64,000 nt of DNA from Pomacea canaliculata (GCF_003073045.1 NC_037599.1:5034247-5098246); one strand, 5' to 3'; counted from the stretch's first letter, positions 1 through 13,548 are shown. Notes: a model not told the origin generated them from the letters alone. Numbers and translations are program-made.

Positions 1-63
1 TCTAGTCCTGGTGATGGTGAACATCATCTTGAAGCAAATTGTTTCTGCTGTAAAATAACTCAC

Positions 64-1042
64 CTTTCCCATTCACTCCGCAGGTGCTGCCTAAATACCA
101 GTCTGGACATCTGCAAACGACACTACAAACGACATTGCAAAAAGACATATCTATACAGATGCCCAAGCACGTCTTAGTGCTATGCAACCACAACAGCGAA
201 AGTCCACTTCGGGGGTAGCTACCACGACGTTCACACAGCCAACACAATGGACATACTCGTGTCAGTGTCTAACACTATGTCCTTACAGTGAGCACTAGGC
301 TTACAGCTTACACTCCCAACCTACACATGGCGGCCTCTAAGCTTTAACATGGACAATCCACATTTTTTTTGTTGCAAGATACCCCTACCTGCATTTTGTG
401 CTTCCTGTTCCGTCTCTTTGACACGTGCCGTTGTTTTCGCAGCCACAGGATTCTAGAACCCCAAAAAGGATAAATTTTTTTAAATCCCTATAGTACTCGT
501 TTTCTTTTCTTTTTTTTTTTCTTTCTTTTTTTTTTTTTATTGGATGAACTGATCGATTTACTTGTTACGTGAATAAAACTTAAAAACTCCTGCACTTACA
601 TTTCACGTAAATGAAAACTGACTGGTTGTATTATGGTATCCTTATGCATTCACATAAAATATTTGCTTTACTGATAGACAACTGGTTAACAGGCTGATTG
701 GCTAAAACATATATTGATCTGTCGACCAATTTATTAATATTGTCTACAATATATAACATTGTCATTTACTAAATCTGCTTTATCCCAAAGTGCTGTATCT
801 TTCCTTTTTTGCAAGAAACGTAACCAGCTTAGGATAGAGTTAGCATCCCTTTGAACATAGACAGATATCCCAGAATAGTCACAAGGACCAACCAATGCAG
901 GTCTCTCCTGGTGTGATGCTGACCGCAGGCGACACATCATCAAACCCCGCGCGGCACGCGCACTGGAAGGACGCCAGACTGTGAAAGCAGTCAGCATTGG
1001 CGGCACAGTAGTTGTGATTCTTGTCCACACAATGGCTGAACT
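64..1042 (-). CDS. Two EGF-like exons, partial gene running off the left edge
   Basis: Exon 1042 down to 893 (or 883) follows a CCCAG acceptor and reads as a calcium-binding-type EGF domain: Cys-Val-Asp start, then CAANADC, then CAC, RAGF and a final Cys, which is the usual six-cysteine spacing. A second short exon, 110-64, has a TTTGCAG acceptor, a GGTGAGT donor and the residues CPDWYLGSTCG, like the C-terminal half of another EGF domain. Using the donor at 883 (TT|GTGACT) the phases of these two exons match. They may be the 3' part of the EGF/SEA gene just upstream: a weak phase-1 donor at 1650 (G|GTCAGA) in that gene's last exon would join in frame to 1042. They could equally be a separate gene. 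No start or stop is visible inside the window. Confidence 0.5.
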
Positions 1043-1264
1043 CTGGGATGAAAACAAAAAGACAGAAGATAAGATAAACTATCTGTACACGTGCAGTTTA
1101 CAGTGAAGAACATTCCAATTGTGCGAGTGTAGTGCTTTCTCTCTCATCTGTGGACACACCACGGAACTCATTTCAGTGCCATCACGCAATGCCATGCTTG
1201 GTCCCTGTACTCGATTACTTCTCATTTACAGTTGGATATATGTGCATACTTATAATATGCAATG

Positions 1265-1416
1265 TCCAGGAGCCATAGTTATGAAGCGAGGGTAAGGCGT
1301 TGCCTGGAAGTGTCTTGTTTCCCAAGTCTCCGGGGTAAAACAACACCTGCGGGGTCTGGACATCGCTTTATAACTTCGGAAATAATTGTCCTCGCTTCAT
1401 AGCTACGGCCCCTGGA
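1265..1416. repeat. Short palindromic (MITE-like) element with terminal inverted repeats
   Basis: Positions 1265-1291 and 1390-1416 are inverted copies of each other matching at 24 of 27 bases, enclosing about 100 bp. A relative sits at about 60091-60300: both contain CGTTGCCTGG, TCTTGTTTCCCAA and the block TGTCCAGACCCCGCAG (on opposite strands in the two copies). No coding sequence is seen. A non-autonomous DNA transposon is the simplest explanation; no clear target-site duplication was identified. Confidence 0.5.
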
Positions 1417-1608
1417 TGAAACACTTCAGCCACCCTGTACTTTAAAAAACTATATGTCTGTTGCAGAAAATGTGTTTCTATACGCATTAATTACAACGAA
1501 ATTTATTTACAGGATGAGTGTTTCGATATGCACGACTTCGACAAAATTAACAAAGGTTTGAGCTAGATGAGACCACCCGTATTATATCAACCTATCTTTG
1601 ACAACTTT

Positions 1609-2390
1609 TTATTTAAGTCGCTGGTAGACATAACTCAGAGGTTTCTGACCCATGATTGGCTGAAGGAAGGTGGCCATGGTGCCGTTGTTGCCGAGCACTA
1701 GACTGGTGTCGGTGATCTTGATGAGGGAATCAGTCGTGTCGACGTAGGCTGCGTCCACAATGCCTTTGTTGTAGGCGGCCATCAAGTCTTCTCGTTTAGG
1801 GTTGAACGCTGAGGTGACAGCTAGCTCCCACTTCACTGTCACCCGCTTCGTGTTCAGGTTACGGGAAATAGAAGTCACGTATACATCCAGAACACCCCTT
1901 GTTCCTTGCGATATAAGTGCTTTCATAACCTGAAAGTAAACTCATGAATGAAAGGCAATTTCTTCACAACTTATCTTTCAAGCATATTCACCCACCCACA
2001 CCTCACTTATCCCAAGCATGTATTTATTACTTGACTAGTTGCCGCGTACTGCTGGTCACGAAACTTTCTGAGCATATAGTGTATCTGAGCATAATCAAAT
2101 AATATTACCTTTTTAATGACAATATTATAAAAAAATCTTGACTGGCCTTTTCGCCTAATCATTGATTCTTCCAGTACTAAGACGTGTGCTTACCACTTGA
2201 CGAACAGCGTTGGCCAAATTCTTGAAATCTTGCCCATTTTTGTCCAAGAGTTTCTCAGAGAACCTGTCAACAAAGCTGATCTCTCCTTGGAAAAATTGTG
2301 CCGCTGAAAGCAAATAAATAAGTTTTAATTTACATATATATTGTCTGCTTTGTAATGGCTTTCTTCGTGCTCCTCTTCTGTGGGTTAGAC

Positions 2391-2443
<53 letters not shown>

Positions 2444-5400
2444 ACAAAAGTTACAAATTGGTCTAAATTACACATCTACATTAAAGATGGTTCTTCTCTT
2501 TACAAGTAAAGCTTGGCTGGACAAGAACACTGATGGATAGAGCAGAACTTACCAACGCAATTTCCTGTGTCCGGTTGCCTCAGATAGCCGTTCAAACACC
2601 CGCAGTATCCAGGTTCTAGGCACCTCTCGAAGCCAGACACCTGGCAGCCGCTGTTGGAAATGACGTCACAGGGAACTGGCGCCGCCTGCAGGACTGGCGA
2701 CACGCTGTTGGCACCGCTGCGCGCGTCTGGCATGACGTCATTGGCCTGCAGGGCGTCCTGACGAAGGGCGAAGCTTGTCACAACCTCCACGTCCTCGCGC
2801 GTGGCAGATTCAAAGAGAACATCTTCAGGGACGTCGAAGGGGCTCTTTGTTCTCTCGAGGTCATCGCGCAGGGTCACCTGGCCGGCCGTTCCTGAAAGTA
2901 AGCATGCCGCTGTCAAAGATGAGCGGCTGGTGTTCGTGTCAACACATCCTCGACAACACTCGTGATTGTGGTTGCATCAAACGAGCTGTGATCTCTGGAG
3001 AAAACATGCCGAAGCATCCAAACTCCTTACCTGGACTAATCTCACCTGTCTTGAGTGACGTAAATGTGGATTTATCTTATTCGCAGGAGAAATCAATTTT
3101 CATCTTTGTGAAAAATCGGAGTCGTATGGTTATGTCACGTAGGATTGTCAACATACCTAATTCCCATAATCTAAGCAAATAATGTCCTCCTTTATGCGGG
3201 ATACAGCCTTCAAACATTGACACGAGAGTCATGTCGCCAAGGCAGGTAAAGCAAACGGTTGAGCTGCGAGTGCAAGTGCAAGTGCCATGTAGTTAGGTGC
3301 ACTCAGCTTATGTATCATCTGAGAGCACACCTCTTTGTGGACACAAGGGAAAGTTGTGATTCTTGAAGGTTTGCGTGTCTCCAAAACGGAAGGGCGCCGT
3401 TTGCTTTCACTTTGGGAACTGGTATCGTGTAAGGAATGAACCACATGATCATTTTTAAAAAAAGCCCATTACTGTCAGCAAGTTTAACATAAGCAATATT
3501 CTTTGTCGCGTTGTAGAGAGTCATTGCCATGTTCAAGTCAGCTATTAATACATGTACTTTACAATCATACTTCCTGTCTTAACAATTCTTTTTATATAAG
3601 GGTTTGTCATTATAAAGACAGACTTGTGGGTCCGCAATTACCTTCCCTAATGGCGGGGATCTCTGGAATAGAACGAAAGGATGTTGATGTTAATAAAACA
3701 AAAACAAAATTACTGAAGTCATCGATTGATTAAATAAAAAGACCGTGTGCAGAAATATTGCCCCGAAAATGGACGTAGCTTGTCTCTGCTCCATTTCCGC
3801 TTTAGGAAATCCTCACATGGTCGCCATATGAAGCTGTTTGCAATTGCTGTTATGTACACGCCCCACATGTCGCGCACAAACAATGTTGCTATGTACACAA
3901 CTCCAATGGCAGCCACAAACAATGGAAGATCAATGAGACGCCTGCTGTAAATGTTTGGAGTGGGAAAACAGCGTTCTTGAAGAGATTCTGAGATTTTTAA
4001 GAGAAGTTTAGTGAGAGTTCACTACAAGCTCACTTCCGGCATACCAAAGGATTGGTGAAAATATCAAGTCGGTTGTTTGTTGCAGTTTTTGTGCCCGACT
4101 TTAAAGCCGCCAAGCGGAAGTGAACAACCACGTGTTTATTTAAATCTTCGATGCTTTAGGCTCACTGAAGTTATTTCGAGCTTTGGTGAGAGCGTTAATA
4201 AATGCCAAGCCCTGACATGGAATTTGCAAGAGAAGGAACAGGAGTAAGTTTCGAAGTACCGCCAAGAGTGACATGGAATTAGTACACAGGAAGATCGGAG
4301 GATCCAAAGGAAAAGAAGACAGAGTCTTTTGTGGTATGGACTTCGACAAGAGAAATGTCCAAAGCTGAACATGTATGCTAAAATGTTTGTTTGGGGTTTT
4401 TTGAAAGTCAAATTAATTACCTTAAATCAGCATTTTAAACAAGCGACTCAGATAGTTCAACCAATGCATGAGAGAAATGTTCACTGGAAAGGGGTGCGTT
4501 AAATAACAATAACAACATTTGTGTAGGTCGTTTCATCTCAAATGGCTTTTTACAAAAAATAAAAAAACAAAATATAAATGGAAGAATGAGGATGTGATCG
4601 TCTTGTGTAGTAAAAGGGTATTGGATGCTTCGGTGAATGTCGGGTAGCAAAGTAGGTGTTAGTTCCGGGTAGTAATGTCGGGATGGTGGAGTCCGTGTAG
4701 CTAAGAGGATTGTTGGAAAATATTTATGAACTTTTGTTCTTTTTCTTAACCTAACACCTTTCTTCCTTTTTTTTTTCTTTTGTTCTTTCTTTCAACTTGC
4801 TTCATGGACATGAAAACGTTAAATAGGTCATTAGCCTTAAACTGTTGCCAATGGTTTTCTGAAGGAAAACATCGTCCACAGAAATGCCAGGCTGGCCTGT
4901 AGGGTGGTAACGAGCATGCCATACAATGACACTGGGTGCTCCACAGTCTCGGCGTTTGAAGGCCTGAAGGCTCGTCTGTTTGTTTGCTGTTGATCGTGCT
5001 AGAAGCGAGTCGCCCATCGCCGCTCTGTTTTGCACATGCGCGGGAATCTTCCAAGACGGCGTGGCGCGGTGTTAGCGCAGGAAGCCGCGACTTGTGGGCG
5101 TGATCCTCCGTTTGATACACACGGAACAGCGCGTAACCTAATGAAAGCACCTGCCGTTAAAATACCACTAGCGCCACCTGGCGGATATGAAGTAGGGGTT
5201 GCGGGCAGCAGCCGGCCAGGAACATGTAAGCAGGCATCAGACGTGCTGATACACTTTTCTCTTTGCTTGTCTTGTTCACCTGACACACAAACACACACAC
5301 TGCCTGTCACCTCTCCCCACCCTTTATTTTCCCGTTTTCTCGGCACCACCTTAAAATCAATCACTAGTTAAACCTGAAGCTAGACTAAATCCACAAAAAA

Positions 5401-7820
5401 GCGAAAGCAAAAAGAAAAAAAAATCTCCCCGTTTTCTTTCCTGTTGCAATATTCCGTCTGTCTGCTTCCCCTTCCACGAGCCCCTCCCCAATACCTCCGT
5501 GTCCCACTCAGTGATGTCACAAACATTCTCGAAGTGGAGGTCCTCGACGTCTGTAACGATCTGTGCATTCTTTTGTGGTCGGGGCTGAATTCTTTCTCCC
5601 TCGGTGGTCATCAGCATAACTGGTCCCTTAGGACCAAAAGGCTTCGAACCACCAGTGAACTCACGTCAGGTCTGACCTCTCCTTTTTAACATCGACTAGC
5701 GCTGGCCTCTTAAACTTCTTGTCTTTCTCCATCACAAGGCAAGAGGTCCGAAGGATGCAGTTTTTAAAGTCCGTTACACTGTGTAGATGTAGTGTACAAA
5801 AAAACTTAGAAGTTCGTTTAATTTACCGTGTGTGCCGGGCTCAGATTTCACGAAGCTTACAGCAACTGTTGTTGCTGGCACGGAGCAACAACAAACCAAC
5901 CTAAAGCAATTTTGGCAAGTGTCATTGGGAATGGGGGTAACTTCCTTTCCTGACATTTTTGCTGTCGTCGTTCCCTGTCGTGACCGTTGAAACATATTTA
6001 TGTTTAAAAGATGGAATTTAACCACTGCAAACTTCAGACTTTCCCTGTATCTGAACCAGATCCACACACGTCAGTTCCGAAGTCGCTCAAACTGATTCTT
6101 GACCGAACGGCCCTGTGTTTACTTTTTGCACCGTTCGTTTGTCAGTCTGGCCCCAGAATATCTACAGTTCTCATTCAGCAACTTACAATTTCTTCCGAAA
6201 GTTCATCCATCAAGGTAAAGTCATACAAGGGGTACGTTTATGCTGTAATGACAACAACCAACATGAGACCTGAGAATGTATTTTCATCGGGCGCATCCAT
6301 ATTGAAACAGGCGTCAACGATCTGTCCTGGCTGTGTACATGTTTGATGTCTCGCACCTTCCGAGCGCAAGTAGTTTACTCCATAATATTTCGGAAGATTG
6401 ATGTCTATAACCCGATAGTTTAAACAGTAAAATTATTGTTGACACTAATGGATGTTTAGTTGATTTTTCACTACTGATGAATGGAGGCAGCGAGTGAGTG
6501 AAAGAACTGATCTTCAACACTTCCCAATGTCCTCCATACCTCAGTCGATCTATTTTTTGAGGCATCACTCTCACTTTCTTTCCATACCTCGCTTCCTAGG
6601 CACGCACTTAGTCCCTCCCAAAGACTTCAATAATCTTTGTGGTCCTTCCGCCTTCTGACAGACCGTCACGTACTTTAGCGACTCCTTTACAAAAGAGCGT
6701 ACATCGTGCGCTTCTCGTGCCTCCTGCCTCTTTTTTTCAGTTAAAAAGACACACCCACGAGAAAAAAACAAACAAACAAAAAAGACACAGGCACAAGAAG
6801 ACCACGAGACACGCTCTTTTCTAAATCTCACGACCCACGATTTACCGATTTTCCAGAATGTTTTTGTTATGTCACACTTACATTTGTTTTATGTAACACA
6901 ACAGAAAACTGTTACAAAGTAGTGTTTTGAGTGTCGAAAGCCAGAAGCTACAAAAAGTTGGCCGGCTTGTGAATGATACAGAAAGCCTAATTTATGAGTA
7001 TATTTCAGAAATCACCTATATCCTGTTAAAAATGCATGTTGTTAAAAAACTCTGCAAGTATGTGTCTCTTGATTATCAAAAGGTAGACAACAACAGGTGG
7101 GGTAGGACACGAGAGGATTTTCCTTATACACATGTTTAGATAATTAATTTTTTCTTAGGTTTTGTAGATTTGCAGTTACAAAAAAATATTCCTTTGAGTA
7201 AAAGAGAAGTCTTTTAAATACTTGTATTTTTTGTATACTTTAAAATAGTTCAATTCAATATATGAGGTTAATGTGGTACACGCGTAAACAAAGGGTTAAA
7301 TTCTTAAATGTTTTATGGAATTCTAACATCTACAAAATGCTGTGAAAGTAGGGATTGTTAGTTTACACAGTTTCTAGTCACAAATATAGTATTTTTATGT
7401 AGCAAATTTTATCATCTTAAACTAAAAATATATGCTTTTACAATTCTGCGAAAATGCATTTTTAGACAATATTTTCTTCTAGAACCTCCTGTAATAAATA
7501 GTTCTTTAGTAAAACATATTGCAACAATATAAATATGCGTTCGTTTAAAATAAACCTAGAACACTGTAAAATCCAAATTGTATGTTTTGCTAAAGCAATG
7601 TAGATTATGGTTTCTAGCATACGTGCCTGCCAATAATACTCTTCCTCTTTTTTTCTAAAGCACTGGGAAACCAAAAATAATTCTAAATTTACCAATGCCG
7701 AAAACTTTTGACCTCAGCAACCTATATATTCAACTAGTTTTCTCCTGAGCAGCAAATTCACTTACCTGTTAGAAGAACGCAGCCAAAAACTGCCAGGTAA
7801 AAATGCATGTTGTGAATCAT
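1609..7820 (-). CDS. Secreted protein with EGF-like and SEA-like modules (multi-exon)
   Basis: Coding exons in gene order: 7766-7820, 2553-2891, 2194-2303 and 1609-1929, all with GT/AG borders and matching phases (1, 1, 0), giving about 275 residues. The first exon encodes a start and hydrophobic signal peptide (MIHNMHFYLAVFGCVLLTG). The second ends in a Cys-rich EGF-like stretch containing the pattern CLEPGYCGC followed by another Cys. The last two exons form an alpha/beta segment that looks like a SEA module, with the stop at 1609-1611. SEA plus EGF modules are typical of mucin-like and matrix proteins, so a secreted or shed extracellular protein is inferred; the exact family is not recognised. 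The first intron is 4.9 kb. The bases around the stop contain AATAAA, and another poly(A) signal lies near 1502-1507. The start is chosen because it gives the signal peptide; a second in-frame ATG lies four codons on. Confidence 0.72.
2391..2443. repeat. (TTG)n trinucleotide microsatellite
   Basis: An uninterrupted run of about 17.7 TTG units inside the second intron of the minus-strand EGF/SEA gene, between exons 2553-2891 and 2194-2303. The leucine-rich or threonine-rich peptides it yields in translation are artefacts of the repeat. Confidence 0.95.
2892..7765 (-). other. Long first intron of the EGF/SEA gene
   Basis: A 4.9-kb stretch with donor CTTAC (reverse of GTAAG) at 7761-7765 and acceptor at 2892-2893. 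It holds several AT-rich and homopolymer tracts but no exon, RNA gene or recognisable transposon. Open frames of 60-135 codons here show no family resemblance and are treated as chance. Confidence 0.6.
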
Positions 7821-10800
7821 TAGACACAGAGGTGGAGATGTCGGCAGTTCCCTGTCGGTGGTCAGGCAAGTCACGGCCTGCTACCTGTCCTTCGTGACAA
7901 TTGCTTTTTCTCACGAAGATTCGACCAGGACTTCACCTGTAGTGCCCTCAGCCTCAGTCGTGAGCAATGAATCAACTTCCTATCAGAGGCGACAGCTGGA
8001 AGAGGGTAGGGGGCTACTCCTGCTTGAGTTTGACCTCAACTTTTTTTCTGCCAATGTGATCTGAGGCTTCAGGTAATATTCTACACTCTTGTCAAATGTG
8101 ACTCCTTTGCTACACACCTCCCACCAAAATAAATAAATAAAAATTATTCAGAGTAAGACTGGAAGATGCGTGTATTATCACCGTGAGCGGGCTAAGATCC
8201 ATTGGCTAACTTCATACATACAAACGTATCCACGTATGCAGACCAAGAGGGTAGAAGGGGAAGATGAGAGATTGGACTGCTGAAGTCTGGGTCTAGGATT
8301 CTGTTCGAGCCTGTGACTGTAGGTGTACACCGCAGGCCAGACGAGAAGGAAGTTGACCTGTGACCGCTCCCGCTGCATCTACCACTCTCAGCAGCCCGGG
8401 ACAGGCTTGGCCCGTTCGGGGCGACTGTTTGCTAATGTGACGAGGGAGTCTAGCATCCTGCTTGAGTAAACACGGAGAGGGCTTTTTTTCTTTTTCTCTT
8501 TCCCTTACTTCTTCTTTGTGAAGCCTGCTTCGCCATTTTTGGGGAGAGGTGGGCTCACAACTTCGCTCTCGTCAAAGCTCGAGACACACACAGAACTGCA
8601 TGTTGTCAACCTCGCCATTAGTCCTGATCCTTCTAGGAAAGTCAACAACTTAAAGGTTATCAATAACAATGATGACAACGATGAAAATGATGTATTTATC
8701 TCTTATTTGTAAACAAATACGACAAGAAGACGTACGAACACGCGCGCACGCACGCACAGGCACACAAAGAGGGACAGAGTGGTGAGCTGTATTTAATGTC
8801 ATCAAGGTAACACACACACACGGTATTCTGGTCACGACCCCATCGGGCAACACTTACAAATGGGGCAAAGCATGGTATTAGCACAGCTACACAGAACACT
8901 AAGCCATCTCCATCAGCAACTGCCATCAACCAGCAAAACTACGAGCAATAACTTGTAGTCAACACGGATGAGATGTGTCACCTACAGAAAGACATCACAC
9001 AGCTAGCATCCTAGTATCTTTTCAAAGGTCTCGGAGAAAAAAAAATGATCTCGACAAAGCAAGAGCTATTTTAGAGGGAGGATGGCGATTGGGTGGTTGG
9101 TTGCGTGGTTTCTTTTTTAAATTTCTATCCCTTTTTAATGAGCGAACATATGTATTTCTAATGATATAAGACTGGGTTCCTGAGTCCCTATGTGATAAAT
9201 CCAGTTTCTTGATTAGTGGCTTAGTTTTGTCGCGAATCGTGCTCATTATGTCAGAATTACAAAATTACATTATCATGAAGTCAAGGAGGGAGGAGAGATA
9301 GAGGTTCGTTGTATCCAAACGTAAGCCCAAGTTTCAGTTTTAGTGTCAATGGACCACAGCATTGTCTGGATGTGAAAGGTACCACAACAAGAAAGGACGG
9401 AAAGAAACAGTTGGAGAAAACGAGGACGAACTTCCAAAGCTAACGAGCCTTTGTTTAAGGAGCTGTCCAACTTGGTCCATCTGCCAAATGGCGGTGGCAT
9501 TATGCCCAGTGGCGTTTGCTGAAGGGATATGCATGTGCACCGTCTCACTCTCTCAGAAAAAAATTGTATTTAGGAAAGTTCAGAGGTTAGCCATGTCCTG
9601 CTGCACCTTCGTTATCACGTCCAGCCAGATGGCCTTGTGGTTACCACCATTAGTGTTGAAAGATGTTAAGTCTGTTACAGAAACCGATATGATACAGGTG
9701 GACAAGATCTTATTCTGATGATACCGGTTGGGGACAGGGGGATATGCGATTTGTTGTTTTACGCCAGTCTTCACTATCTTGGAGACAGGCCACCGGACCA
9801 CCCTGATGATATAGGTACACAAGATGCTTAGTCTGATACAGGTAGCTGTTCTGGCGGCTTTCCTTCCTTGTATTTTTTATTCGTCTTTCTGGCCAAAGGG
9901 TTGCCATTTCCTCAATCTGACGGATGAGTAGACTAACCATCTACTCGTGCGAGTTCCTGTGTGTGTGAAGCACAGAAAGAGAAAGTGAGAATAGTACAGA
10001 GTTTTATGTGCAAGCAAGTCTCTTGTACCACGGATCGGCGGCTAATTTCTGGCAGTTACTTCTTGTAATCAGCAAAGTTCACGAAGACCTTTCAACACGA
10101 CCTTGGGAAACAAGGGCACTGTACTGCTGCAGTTTGGTTGGCCGAGGTCGCCTTAGTCGCCCAAATCTTCCTTGGCCTCTAGTAATCTTTTTTTTCTTCT
10201 AACCTTTCGTGTTTATTCAAAGGACCGTCAGACTCCACGAAAGCTCTCTCTCACACACACGGTGCTTGTATTTACACACGTGCACTATTATTGTGGCTTA
10301 TCCTTCCGTATAATAATGAAGGCATGTTATAATATTTTCTGGGGATAAACACACACACACATCAAACGGGTGAGAAAAGTAAGAGATGAGATTAAAAAAA
10401 GTTGCTGGACAGAACATGATCGTTTTTTTTAAATCGTGGCTTTGCTTTAAACACGCATGCACGCACGCACACACAGAAGCACATGCGTAACTTCCACGCA
10501 CACTGCCTGTCTCAGTGCCTACAGACACATCCAGCCCTTCTCTGTGCGGGAGTTCTTGATGCCTGGTGAATGTGCTCTGGACCACTCATTTGGAAGGCAA
10601 CAGGCAAACGCAAATCCTAGACAGCAAACACTAGCAAATCTGTCACACTGCATGCCCCTTGTGCCTCCAGGTAGGCTCTCTCCTCTTGACACCTGTCCCT
10701 ATACGTAAACTTGGCGCAGTTCCTGCTCTGTTGCTCGGTTCTTGCTCGCTGGTACGCAGTCTGTCGCTTTACCAGTGATGTGACACATCTGACATTTCTT

Positions 10801-12350
10801 TGGGGTGAGGAGGTCTACATACCGAGGGGGGTGTGTGTGTTGGTGGGTGGGTATGACGTAGCATCAAGACACAAGGACACTTTTACACCCTTACAGTGGA
10901 TGTAGCTGTGGCCCGGAACTGCGATTTGAGAACAAAGTTTGAGACATGAGTCCAAATCTGATCAGAGGTGGATACTCAGTTCTCCGTCAAATATTCTCGT
11001 TTGACGCTTTTTTTTTAATGAAAGCTGTGTTCGTTACAATTTTGGAGTGTTTTAATCAGTGTCCTTCCGAAAAAAAAATTAGTTTGTCTTACGCCTGACT
11101 TCCGACATATATTATCGTTCCAGTCGGTACGTGCACCTCTTGAAGAAACTTCGCAGTTCCAACGTCAGCTCGAGCTAGGCCTTTTAACATGGTCGTTTAG
11201 TATGGTCACCTCCACGTCAAAAACAAGGCAAGGCTGGCCAGATTCATCCACCAGGCAAATAATATTTTTGGTACACCACTTTCTGACTTGCGCTTTCATG
11301 CGGTCAAAAAGATGACATCCCATCAGACAGCACACACCCTCTCCACTCCAGCTTTCAGCTGTTACCCTGGGCAGGCGCTACAAAGTGCCACGTGAGCGTA
11401 AAATGCCTATACCTAACCTGATGTCCTTCGTGCCAGCAGCCATCACCATCCCAAATAAAAAGCACAAGGACTCGTAGGCCTATGTTGTCCTGTATTACCT
11501 GGCATTTTTCTCAGGGTAGCTAACGCGTGTGGTGTAGGTGTTAAATATCGTTCTACGGGTGTATAAGTTTATATATATACTATATGTTATGCTTGTATTT
11601 AATGATTTGTGAGCAGAAGAAGAATTTCTGTCTTGGACAGACAAGGCGTAGGGCCGACCCATCAAGTTTAAAAGCAGCCCTGCACGCTTTCACCGGTCTA
11701 AGAGAGACAACTCCCAAAATGAGAAAAATTTCTTGATCTGCCGAGTTCTTTCCCTTACTCCTGTTTGGCTGGGACATTCACACAGGCAAAGCAGCCTTGA
11801 ACGCGTTAACCGGTCTAAGGGAGACAACTCCCAAAATGAGAAAAATTCTGGATCTGCTGAGTTCTTTCCCTTACTCCTCTTGCGCTGAGACATGTGGAAA
11901 GATACAGTGTCATAATCATGATTTCCAAATAAACCCTAGTATTACTAACGGTATTCCTATACTCGTTTTCTTGAAATGTTAAGAAAATATAACTGTCAAA
12001 GCAAAAAATAATAAATTACTTTAAGCACTAATCTTCTGTAAATTAATGCCATGTGAGTGAAATTACAAAAGCACTAAAAGTCGTCAGAAATAGGTCAAGT
12101 TGCACAAATACGTTCGCACGCATGTTATTATCCATCTCTAGAAATATCAACAGTTTGTTGCCTTTCCTACTCCTATTTCTTCAGGTGGCTTTGACCTTGA
12201 AAATCAAAGGAAAATGCATGGACAATGTAGACATCAAATAGAAGAGTTTGGAAAGAACTCTAAAATACTAAAACAAAACAAACCTAAAATTTAACAACAA
12301 AAAGTATGTATGTTATAAAAAGAAACCACCCACATGCTTTAAGTTCTTCA
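7821..12350. other. Gene-poor intergenic region
   Basis: Between the signal-peptide exon of the EGF/SEA gene and the 3' end of RAE1. Only short simple repeats (for example CA-rich tracts near 8811 and 10340) and the tandem duplication at 11.7-11.9 kb were seen. The longest open frame, 118 codons at 9362-9718, resembles no family known to me. A promoter for the EGF/SEA gene is expected just above 7820, but no distinct element is visible. Confidence 0.5.
11671..11893. repeat. Tandem duplication, two copies of about 106 bp
   Basis: Copy 1 spans about 11671-11776 and copy 2 about 11788-11893, offset by 117 bp. Both contain AAGCAGCC, then CCGGTCTAAG, GAGACAACTCCCAAAATGAG and TTCTTTCCCTTACTCCT in the same order. 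A GGGAGAYAACTC-type core is common in dispersed repeats of molluscs as far as I recall, so this may be a doubled mobile-element fragment; that link is inference. Confidence 0.75.
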
Positions 12351-13548
12351 ACATCTTTTATTTTTTTTTCTTTCTTTCACACAAAAGTAAAAATAATGTA
12401 ATATGCATCACTAATATTTAGTGATTTAGTGAGCAACATCTAAACGCATTGACACAGGTCAACAGTGCAGTGCATTTGCCTTGCCTGAGCGAATTGGTGC
12501 TTAATTCATTGTTACTTGTGCCACCTTCGTTAAGATTACCTTTTATCATCTATATAAACTCTTACTTTAGAAACATAAAGCACTTGCCATACTATATTTC
12601 AAGCTTTAATATTCCATTGAATATAACAAAATACAAAGTTTAAATCTTCTCTAACAATTTAATTGCTAACTACCTCCCCCAAAAATTAAAAGAATAAGTG
12701 ATTTATAAACAAAGCTATCATCAAATATTGTGGGAAAAACTGAGCATCCACTTGCACATGAAATTCTTAACAATTTTCCTTTCAAGTATTAAAAGTAATT
12801 TTTTATACCAGGTCTAACAAGCCATGAGAGACATCCATACATACGAAAAAAAAAACACACACACACCAATCATAGACACACTAACATACATCACACACAC
12901 AAACACACCCATGCAAAAACATGATGCTCTGATTCGTATATCTTGACTGCTGAATGTTGCTTGCTGGATCCATTGCATGCCAGACTGACAAGGTCTTAAG
13001 ACAAAGCTGCACAGACTAAAGACTAGTCTAAGCCTGACAACTCTCTTTGATGGTGATAAAGCAAAAGATCTGAGCATCTCATGTAGAACAATGAACAGCT
13101 TCTGAATGGTCTAGCTGGAGACTTTAGGAGATACAAATTCTAAATGGCATAAGCTGAAAAAAAGTGTGAACAAAATCTTGTATATTGTAAGCATGCAACG
13201 TTCATCTTTATATCATAACTGATGTCAAATCCTCAAGATCACTGTGTGCAGTTTGAAGCATTCTTATATCTCTTCTTCACTTCTTTGCTGGGTAATGTTT
13301 GACAAATACAGCTCATGTGCTCCACCTTTTTCTGTAGCTGAGCTGTGAAATAGAACATGACAAAAACTGGTCCTTTAGGAAACAGCACATGCCATAAACA
13401 CTGTGTCAAAAGCATGTTTTCATTGTAGGCACTCTGCAGTCTCTCTGCAGTTAATCTCTCTACTTTTGACACAAGGAGCACCTTCCTTCGTGTTACTTTC
13501 TGAAGTACTGCCTTGAGAAACATCTTTCAGATGCTCAATGAAATGCAG
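12350..13548 (-). other. RAE1 3' untranslated region (probable)
   Basis: About 1.2 kb below the RAE1 stop codon in gene direction. It is AT-rich, contains a CA-rich tract near 12856-12910, and ends near a TTTATT (AATAAA on the minus strand) at about 12357-12363 that could be the poly(A) signal. The true 3' end cannot be fixed without transcripts. Confidence 0.45.

Noticed and set aside
2155..2475. Threonine-rich minus-strand and leucine-rich plus-strand open frames
   Set aside because: They are translations of the (TTG)n microsatellite; only 2194-2303 on the minus strand is a real exon.
5641..5660. B-box-like GGTTCGAAGCC on the minus strand, hinting at a tRNA
   Set aside because: No A box at the right distance and no cloverleaf pairing could be found.
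9362..9840. 118-codon plus-strand frame and a faint repeat (GATACAGGTGGACAAGAT-like at 9688 and about 9810)
   Set aside because: No family resemblance; the repeat is too diverged and short to support a call.
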